From: CAYOBW01 sp964402115
GTDB taxonomy: Bacteria; Verrucomicrobiota; Kiritimatiellia; UBA8416; CAYOBW01
Direction of reading: 5' to 3'
Length of the DNA stretch: 8,927 nucleotides
Assembly: GCA_964402115.1 (NCBI GenBank)
Contig: CAYOBW010000299.1
Location: 1 to 8,927 of the forward strand
Shown here: positions 1 through 3,780 of the stretch, piece after piece
Position numbering within the stretch: position 1 is the first letter of the stretch
How the letters are laid out: every line of letters starts with the position of its first letter
Position numbers and translations under genes: made by a program
Notes under the pieces: model-generated
Databases searched by the model: none
What the model saw: only the letters and a program-made list of their open reading frames with translations
Told to the model about the DNA's origin: nothing

Positions 1-62
1 AGAACGGCGACGAGAACGGAATACGAGTTCCTCCGGTCGTTCCTCTCTCTCTTCTGCGCCAA
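1..62 (-). mobile_element. Start of cassette 6, truncated by the window edge
   Basis: On the minus strand this stretch follows the R' core at 57-63 and should be the 5' end of the next cassette. It has a purine-rich GAGAGAGAGG run and then a GGAGGAAC Shine-Dalgarno-like sequence near 26-33, similar to the leaders of cassettes 1 and 5. No ATG, GTG or TTG lies at normal spacing after it within the window. The gene start is therefore either outside the window or an unusual codon (an ATT is visible near 20-22). No product can be assigned. Confidence 0.5.
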
Positions 63-119
63 CGGCGGCGTTCAGCCTGAGCCGCGGTAGCGGCGATAGG
101 CTGGGACGCCTGGTTCGCC
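57..119 (-). other. attC site of cassette 5
   Basis: Read on the minus strand, R'' is GGCGAAC (113-119) and R' is GTTGGCG (57-63). Between them two arms pair: GGCGT with ACGCC and CAGCCT with AGGCTG, separated by a CC/A asymmetry of the extrahelical-base type. A GC-rich loop closes the hairpin. R'' is an exact reverse complement of GTTCGCC, the R' at the start of this same cassette (622-628). The site begins 6 bases after the lipoprotein stop codon. Length is 63 nt, within the attC range. Confidence 0.85.
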
Positions 120-124
120 CGCCC

Positions 125-610
125 TCATTCCTTCACAACTGTTGGTGGTTCCACAACCTGGATGACCGAGAGAGGAATGCCCTCTGCAATTGCGACGGCC
201 ATCTTCTTCTCTTCCTCCGGCATGGAGTTGTCTGCTCTCGCCTTGTCGCCTCTTTGCTTCTTCGCAATCGCGTTGAAGTGGTCTCTGACGACACTGATGC
301 TCGTCTGGACGAGCATCAGTGCGTTGCTGCTTGAGGACGCAGAGGCTGACACTTGAAGCAAGGTCGTGTCGCGAAAGGGCTTCATGATCACGTCTCGGTC
401 GCCGGGCGGCAGCAGCGTTGAGCGGGCGGCAACGGCTTGTCTGAAGTCCTCCGTTGCCACGTAGGCAACGACGCTCGTGCTCAGGCTCGCGCCGGTGTCG
501 TGGTCATGTGCAGCGATGATCGCGCGCGCCTCGGGACGTTTCGACATGGTGCAACCGCACAGTATCACACCCATGCATGCGAACACGGTCAGCCCTAAAC
601 TCGTCCTCAT
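125..610 (-). CDS. Predicted lipoprotein of unknown function (cassette 5)
   Basis: The predicted product is a 161-residue lipoprotein. The ATG at 610 is chosen over the longer frame from 718 because AGGAGG (615-620) lies 4 bases upstream and the longer version would read back through the attC of cassette 4. The N-terminus is a lipoprotein signal: basic MRTS, a hydrophobic stretch, then a lipobox LCGC with Cys20 as probable acylated residue. The mature part has a hydrophilic Ser-rich patch (SASASSSS), a helical Lys/Glu/Ala-rich region and a C-terminal VVEPPTVVKE. That ending loosely recalls the periplasmic end of Wzz-type chain-length regulators, but this is weak and I make no functional call. 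The gene fills cassette 5, with 12 bases between its start and the R' core. It contains a perfect 14-bp inverted repeat at 292-321. Confidence 0.8.
   Translation of the reverse strand: MRTSLGLTVFACMGVILCGCTMSKRPEARAIIAAHDHDTGASLSTSVVAYVATEDFRQAVAARSTLLPPGDRDVIMKPFRDTTLLQVSASASSSSNALMLVQTSISVVRDHFNAIAKKQRGDKARADNSMPEEEKKMAVAIAEGIPLSVIQVVEPPTVVKE
292..321. repeat. Perfect 14-bp inverted repeat inside the lipoprotein gene
   Basis: CACTGATGCTCGTC (292-305) is followed by a 2-base centre and its exact reverse complement (308-321). On the mRNA this would form a very stable hairpin within codons for residues N-A-L-M-L-V-Q-T-S-I-S-V. It is not part of the attC. Its role is unknown: an RNA structure, a protein-binding palindrome or a chance inverted duplication are all possible. 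Confidence 0.8.
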
Positions 611-614
611 CGTT

Positions 615-620
615 CCTCCT
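615..620 (-). promoter_or_regulatory. Strong ribosome binding site deciding the lipoprotein start
   Basis: AGGAGG on the minus strand, 4 bases before the ATG at 610 and directly after the R' core of the preceding attC. It fixes the start at 610 rather than at 718. The leader AAGGAGGAACGATG is almost the same as that of cassette 1. Confidence 0.85.
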
Positions 621-621
621 T

Positions 622-693
622 GGCGAACGAAAGAGCTCACAGGCGACAATGGAGCGCAGCGGAATTGCCGCTCGGCGGAGCGAATGGTTCGGC
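622..693 (-). other. attC site of cassette 4
   Basis: On the minus strand R'' is GCCGAAC (687-693) and R' is GTTCGCC (622-628). A 5-base spacer follows R'', then GCTC, which pairs with GAGC; a 6-base spacer precedes R'. The interior holds a second hairpin, AGCGG-CAATT-CCGCT. R'' matches the complement of the cassette's own R' (GTTCGCC at 1954-1960) at 6 of 7 positions. The site starts 37 bases after the sialidase stop and spans 72 nt. Confidence 0.8.
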
Positions 694-730
694 GTGTGGC
701 ATTTCCGGTTATCGACATGTCGACTTGCTC

Positions 731-1933
731 TCATCGTGTCCCGTTGTAGAAGCTGGGTGTAGCAAACGGTCTGGTTACCTTATCGAAGGGCACGACGGCA
801 AAGCCAACTTCATCGTAACGCTCTTTCTTGCTGTCACTAGCGCGGAGATCTCCGCGCTCATAGAGAATGGCGACATCTCCACTGGGCAACAAAGCGATGT
901 CGGAGTAGCCGGTGAAATAGGGCGCTGGCTTCGGGGCGTAGCAGAAAGCTTTGACCCATGTTCGACCATCGTCTTCGCTTAACTTCAGCGTGCCGTCGGA
1001 GCGGCTATCAGCGTTAGCCGGATTGGAGAAGAGGATGGTAGCTTTGCCAGTTGCCGGGTTCAGTGAGTGGAATAGTAGACTGGCCTGGCAGCCGTGCGGC
1101 TCGACTAGTGCCTTCTCCAGCCACACCTCCGAAAACGTCGCCCCGCCATCCTTGCTGATGGAGGCAACCCGGCAGTCTTCTTTTCCGTTTTGATTGCGGC
1201 TGTTGAGCATCAGGTCGCCGTTGCTCAGTTCGACGACCGTGCATTCGGTGGTCTGAGGGCGCGGAACGCTACCGCCGATTTGCCACGTCTCACCATTGTC
1301 GTCGGAGTAGATGACGTGCGAAACCATGTGCGTTCGCTTTGTGTTGTGGCGCGCGGGAACGACGATCCGTCCCTTATGCGGTTCGCTCCGTTTCACGATA
1401 GCGTGGCAGGGGCCGGTGCCATACCACTTCCAGTCCGGCTGACAGGCTGAGGCGGTGATGTCGCGCGGCTTCGACCACGTCACCCCGTCGTCATCCGATT
1501 GCGTGACGAACACCTCACGTGTCGTGCGGTCCTTCTCCGTAGGAATCCACTTGTTCCAGAGCCAGACTAGCAGAATCCGCCCGGATGGCAGCACCACCGG
1601 GCACTGGTTCTTACAGGGGTTGCGGCCATCGTTGGCGAGAACCTGGAGCGGCCCCCACGTCCGCCCTCCGTCGGTGGATCGTTTAAGAACGACATCCATG
1701 TCGTCCTCGTCCTTCTGGCTGTTCACGCGTCCTTCGCAGAAGGCCAGCACCGTGCCCTTCGCGCTTACCGCCAGCGTTGGACAGCGGTAGCAAGCATACC
1801 CTTCCTCTCCAGCGACATAGGGAGTGGAATCCAATGGCCATGGGGCGGGCTCAGCAGTGCCTGCTGTGCAAACCGTTGTAAGCAGCAAGGCGCCGATGAG
1901 GGGGGGAGTGTATCTCGATCGAGTATCATTCAT
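731..1933 (-). CDS. Secreted exo-alpha-sialidase, BNR/Asp-box family (GH33-like), cassette 4
   Basis: A 400-residue, probably exported sialidase that would release terminal sialic acids from glycans. Residues 1-27 look like a Sec signal peptide with cleavage after AGTA. YRCP at 49-52 takes the place of the F/YRIP motif and supplies the first catalytic-site arginine (Arg50). Five Asp boxes (S-x-D-x-G-x-T-W type) start at Ser86, Ser146, Ser210, Ser260 and Ser319; the fourth ends in Phe instead of Trp. The acidic stretch 75-80 fits the acid/base Asp region. Glu230/Glu235 with Arg246, and TGYSD (341-345) with YER (358-360), fit the nucleophile and Tyr/Arg regions of the family. Length is normal for a single-domain enzyme. 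The ATG at 1933 has only a weak SD and overlaps the stop of an upstream frame (ATGA). Family is clear; substrate is inferred. Enzymes acting on other ulosonic acids are possible. Confidence 0.88.
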   Translation of the reverse strand: MNDTRSRYTPPLIGALLLTTVCTAGTAEPAPWPLDSTPYVAGEEGYACYRCPTLAVSAKGTVLAFCEGRVNSQKDEDDMDVVLKRSTDGGRTWGPLQVLANDGRNPCKNQCPVVLPSGRILLVWLWNKWIPTEKDRTTREVFVTQSDDDGVTWSKPRDITASACQPDWKWYGTGPCHAIVKRSEPHKGRIVVPARHNTKRTHMVSHVIYSDDNGETWQIGGSVPRPQTTECTVVELSNGDLMLNSRNQNGKEDCRVASISKDGGATFSEVWLEKALVEPHGCQASLLFHSLNPATGKATILFSNPANADSRSDGTLKLSEDDGRTWVKAFCYAPKPAPYFTGYSDIALLPSGDVAILYERGDLRASDSKKERYDEVGFAVVPFDKVTRPFATPSFYNGTR

Positions 1934-1953
1934 GTTCTGGTGTCTGATTCCAT
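1930..1953 (-). promoter_or_regulatory. Seven-codon leader ORF coupled to the sialidase start
   Basis: An ATG lying directly after the R' core of cassette 3's attC opens MESDTRT, whose TGA overlaps the sialidase ATG (ATGA). The same frame is open upstream through the attC and all of cassette 3, to a TTG at 2196. The sialidase itself lacks a good SD, so translational coupling from this frame is a plausible way of expressing it. Small ORFs at attI are known to help cassette translation in class 1 integrons; here it is an inference. Confidence 0.45.
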
Positions 1954-2011
1954 GGCGAACGGCCCGGCGTCATGGTGGCGAGCTTGCGAGCCTACCACGC
2001 CGTGGTTGGCG
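1954..2011 (-). other. attC site of cassette 3
   Basis: On the minus strand R'' is CGCCAAC (2005-2011) and R' is GTTCGCC (1954-1960). Arms CGGCG/CGCCG and TGGT/ACCA pair, with an inner GGC/GCC step and a 3-base asymmetry (TGA) on one side. R'' is an exact complement of GTTGGCG, the R' that opens cassette 3 (2191-2197), although the R' at its own far end differs. That is what past cassette integration predicts. Length is 58 nt. Confidence 0.75.
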
Positions 2012-2196
2012 ATCCTCGCGTTTCCGGTTCCCATCGGGGTCGGGGTCGCTATCGGTATCGGGGTCGATTCCGGCTTGTCGCCCATCGCCTGTTGGCTTCG
2101 GCGGGATTCGATACCGACCCCGATACCGACCCCGACCCCGAGATGGCTTCGTTCCTGCAATCCGGTCTCCTCCGCATCATCATCCCCAGGCGCCAA
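1960..2196 (-). mobile_element. Cassette 3: 237-nt cassette without a convincing gene
   Basis: Bounded by the R' cores at 2191-2197 and 1954-1960. Most of it is one large hairpin of hexamer repeats (2031-2145). Two minus-strand frames exist. One runs from a TTG at 2196 to 1930, is 88 codons long, crosses the attC and leaves the cassette. The other runs from ATG 2183 to 2049 (44 codons, MMMRRRPDC start). Both consist largely of repeat-encoded Gly-Val-Gly-Ile or Gly-Ser runs and neither has a good SD. Best read as non-coding or RNA/DNA-structural, with a small peptide not excluded. Confidence 0.7.
2031..2145. repeat. Large imperfect palindrome built of GGGTCG/GTATCG hexamers
   Basis: The left arm (about 2031-2071) reads CCAT then CGGGGTCGGGGTCG followed by hexamers of the form GTATCG and GGGTCG. 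The right arm (about 2104-2145) is the same kind of run in inverted orientation, ending GAGATGG. The outer 14 bases CGGGGTCGGGGTCG match exactly; inside, hexamer order differs between arms (CTATCG-GTATCG-GGGTCG against GTATCG-GGGTCG-GTATCG). The 32-base centre holds a smaller GGC/GCC-rich hairpin and a GCCAAC motif. It lies inside cassette 3. Confidence 0.85.
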
Positions 2197-2253
2197 CGTG
2201 CCGCCGGAGTCTCGGCGCGCTTGCGCGACGTAGACTCCCGGCGGTTGTTGGCC
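2191..2253 (-). other. attC site of cassette 2
   Basis: The clearest attC of the window. On the minus strand R'' is GGCCAAC (2247-2253) and R' is GTTGGCG (2191-2197). The arms CGCCGGGAGTCT and AGACTCCGGCG pair perfectly except for one unpaired G, matching the extrahelical base that sets strand choice in attC. The loop folds again as CGCGC-AA-GCGCG. R'' is an exact complement of GTTGGCC, the R' opening cassette 2 (2737-2743). It begins 3 bases after the stop codon of the cassette 2 gene. Length is 63 nt. Confidence 0.92.
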
Positions 2254-2256
2254 GCA

Positions 2257-2727
2257 TCATGAGATCCACATTTTTCCCGCAAAGATACACTTGAACTTGG
2301 TTACTGTCCACAGGTGGACCCTCACCACCCCCAGTCCCCAGAGTGGGCCGATCTGGTAATTCGCGCTGCTGAACAGAATGAGTGGAACCGGGGCAGCACT
2401 CCACACGCTATACCACGGTGTCGCGTTCACATGTCGCTCAATGTGTCGGATGTACTCCGCGTCTGGCTTCGTTCCCTCCGCCTTGTACTGTGCGATTTCC
2501 AGCGGAATGCTGGCAAGGGCTCGCGCATGCATTGCTCGAACATCGGCTGCAAATGGGATCGCCACAAGTAGATGCATGGCGACCCAGCTGCCCAAGTGAA
2601 ACGACGCGTACCCGATGATGAGCCGGCGGCGCCACGGTTTGGGCAGATGCGGGGCCGAGCGGATCACAATCCAGTATGCGAACAGCGCCCCGGCCACGCC
2701 CACAATGATTGGTGTCCAGTCCATCAT
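2257..2727 (-). CDS. Small multi-pass membrane protein of unknown function (cassette 2)
   Basis: A 156-residue protein starting MMDWTPIIVG. The ATG at 2727 (or 2724) is chosen because it lies 9 bases inside the cassette boundary; the longer open frame to 3138 crosses attC1 and overlaps the cassette 1 gene. No good SD is seen. Hydrophobic segments at about residues 5-23, 36-60 and 110-135 suggest three membrane spans, with a basic linker KPWRRR (30-35) and a soluble Glu/His/Lys-rich stretch at 65-103. The C-terminus is basic with a lone Cys. I do not recognise the family. Orphan small membrane proteins are common among integron cassettes, so cassette location supports a real gene even without homology. 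It is followed 3 bases later by its attC. Confidence 0.7.
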   Translation of the reverse strand: MMDWTPIIVGVAGALFAYWIVIRSAPHLPKPWRRRLIIGYASFHLGSWVAMHLLVAIPFAADVRAMHARALASIPLEIAQYKAEGTKPDAEYIRHIERHVNATPWYSVWSAAPVPLILFSSANYQIGPLWGLGVVRVHLWTVTKFKCIFAGKMWIS

Positions 2728-2736
2728 ATTTGTCTT

Positions 2737-2795
2737 GGCCAACAACTGTATTAGACGGCTCGATGTCGCAAATACAGCAGGCCGCCACTTTGGCC
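2737..2795 (-). other. Probable attC site of cassette 1, degenerate R''
   Basis: On the minus strand R' is GTTGGCC (2737-2743) and the best R'' is GGCCAAA (2789-2795), where the usual terminal AAC is changed. A perfect 7-bp arm CTGTATT/AATACAG lies inside. R'' GGCCAAA is the exact complement of TTTGGCC, the first bases of cassette 1 after the cut in GTTTGGC (3570-3576). It fits this cassette's own start better than its neighbour's. The R''-to-arm spacer is longer than normal. Span is 59 nt. Confidence 0.6.
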
Positions 2796-2843
2796 TTTCT
2801 TTACCGCCGGCGACAACGGGGCCATCCAATACTTTTGGGAACT

Positions 2844-3554
2844 TTAACCCTGCGCGGCTGCGGGCGCAAGCGATTCGCGGCGGCCATTGGCATTCTGATT
2901 GAGGTCGAGCGGCTTGCTTGCGCCGTCGGTCGTCACGTCGGGGCAGACCCCGGAGGTGAGAGGCTCGGATTCTTGCCGTGGTTGCCCGTGGCCGGGCCGG
3001 ATCAGCCGGAACGTTTGACCAGACGGCTCCAGGCGAGAAACCGGCCAGTGATAGAAACCGCGCAGAATGGAGCGGTACTGGGCGCGTGTTCCCTCCGCAA
3101 AGGCGCGGCGTTGCAATTCGCCGGGTAAGCGTTGCCACAACACAGCCCAGTCCGGCATGGCGGACAAGTCGAAGCTCGCCGCAAACCCGTCAGCCGTAGC
3201 GGCGCCAGCGCCCGCATGCCGCGCGTGCAGGGCCGCATACACGACACTGGGATCCAGATCGAAAAAAACCGCAGCGTTGCGGTTTTTTTGACTGAACCGG
3301 GCGACCCGCATGTAGCGCTGGGCGGTGTCGGCCGAGTCATGCACGTGGTCCTTGAGCCACCGCAGCCAGGCGGTCTTGTCGGACAGTCGGTCGAGCGCCT
3401 CCTTGACGGCGATCAGTTCGGCGCCGATCGCGGCGATGATGCCGCCCAACTTCCCCCGTGTTAGCCGTTCTTCTTCCCGCAGCGCCAGGATTCGCCCGGT
3501 ATGACGCTGGATCTCGGGGTCCGCCAGTACATCCACCGATTTCGAGTTCTTCAT
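2844..3554 (-). CDS. DUF3102-like protein (cassette 1)
   Basis: A 236-residue protein. Residues about 20-110 resemble the DUF3102 family: a first helix ending in a Lys/Gly turn (KLGGIIAAIGAELIAVKEAL), a Trp-rich step (WLRWLKDHV) and TAQRYMRVARF, which may be a helix-turn-helix-like segment, then FFDLDPSVVYAAL. Members are known from plasmids, phages and other mobile DNA, mostly without assigned function; DNA binding is only a guess. The part after about residue 170 is polar, Pro/Gly/Gln-rich and probably disordered. AGGAGG (3560-3565) is 5 bases before the ATG, which is itself 22 bases from the attI/cassette junction, so this is the first and probably best expressed cassette gene. A perfect 12-bp A-run/T-run hairpin sits inside it at 3262-3289. 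Family assignment is fairly confident, function unknown. Confidence 0.78.
   Translation of the reverse strand: MKNSKSVDVLADPEIQRHTGRILALREEERLTRGKLGGIIAAIGAELIAVKEALDRLSDKTAWLRWLKDHVHDSADTAQRYMRVARFSQKNRNAAVFFDLDPSVVYAALHARHAGAGAATADGFAASFDLSAMPDWAVLWQRLPGELQRRAFAEGTRAQYRSILRGFYHWPVSRLEPSGQTFRLIRPGHGQPRQESEPLTSGVCPDVTTDGASKPLDLNQNANGRRESLAPAAAQG
3262..3289. repeat. Perfect 12-bp hairpin flanked by A7 and T7, terminator-like on both strands
   Basis: AAAAAAACCGCA (3262-3273), a 4-base loop, then TGCGGTTTTTTT (3278-3289). On either strand this is a GC stem followed by seven U, the form of an intrinsic terminator. It lies inside the DUF3102-like gene at codons for QKNRNAAVFF, in otherwise GC-rich DNA. 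The minus strand also reads A AAA AAC in the zero frame just before the stem, a slippery heptamer. Termination or frameshifting is inferred only. Confidence 0.65.
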
Positions 3555-3559
3555 CGGTT

Positions 3560-3565
3560 CCTCCT
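3560..3565 (-). promoter_or_regulatory. Ribosome binding site of the cassette 1 gene
   Basis: AGGAGG on the minus strand, 5 bases before the ATG at 3554. It supports this start and closely resembles the leader of cassette 5 (AGGAGGAAC then C, G and ATG). Confidence 0.85.
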
Positions 3566-3569
3566 GGGG

Positions 3570-3650
3570 GCCAAACGGTTATTGAGCCCAAGTCGAAGGG
3601 CAGTTATGGCGTGACTATCCCCCTATCATCGGCTCGGAGTCAATCGAAAT
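3570..3650 (-). other. attI region with integration core
   Basis: The primary integration site should lie between intI and the first cassette. On the minus strand GTTTGGC (3570-3576) is the core where cassette 1 joins: the G is attI-derived and TTTGGCC belongs to the cassette. A possible partner of inverted type, CAATAAC, lies just upstream around 3578-3584. Further integrase-binding direct repeats cannot be defined by eye, so the right limit is approximate. The 3555-3780 stretch holds no gene, only this site and the two candidate promoters. Confidence 0.65.
3614..3643 (-). promoter_or_regulatory. Candidate cassette promoter Pc
   Basis: On the minus strand TTGACT (3638-3643, 5/6 to the -35 consensus), an 18-base spacer, then GATAGT (3614-3619, 4/6 to -10). 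Start of transcription would fall near 3606, about 50 bases before the first cassette gene, and would read into the array. Position inside attI is a known place for Pc. Match is moderate, and consensus use in this organism is assumed. Confidence 0.45.
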
Positions 3651-3725
3651 GCGGGGAGAGCACGGGTGAGCGCAAGTGGTTTGCAGATAGAGGGAAAGGA
3701 GATCGCCGCCGGCTGAAGGTTCGGG

Positions 3726-3755
3726 TTGACTTGCGGATGTGACTTTGGCTATATG
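3726..3755 (+). promoter_or_regulatory. Candidate intI promoter
   Basis: TTGACT (3726-3731), 18 bases, then TATATG (3750-3755, 4/6). The predicted start near 3762 places the AAGGAG ribosome site almost at the 5' end of the message. It also argues that translation starts at 3781 and not at the upstream in-frame GTG (3739), which would lie before the transcript. No LexA-type operator is evident by eye. Confidence 0.5.
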
Positions 3756-3780
3756 CGTGCGGGAAGGAGTATGGTTTTTC

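Noticed and set aside
611..718. N-terminal extension of the lipoprotein to 197 residues
   Set aside because: It reads through the cassette 4 attC and would bury the lipoprotein signal peptide; AGGAGG precedes the ATG at 610.
2031..2145. CRISPR array, because of the short repeated units
   Set aside because: Repeats are contiguous 6-mers in inverted arms, with no spacers and no cas genes.
2728..3138. N-terminal extension of the cassette 2 protein to 293 residues
   Set aside because: It would read across the cassette 1 attC and overlap the DUF3102-like gene; the internal ATG at 2727 fits the cassette boundary.
3739..3780. Upstream GTG start of intI adding 14 residues
   Set aside because: The candidate -10 lies within this stretch, and the SD at 3762-3769 fits ATG 3781.
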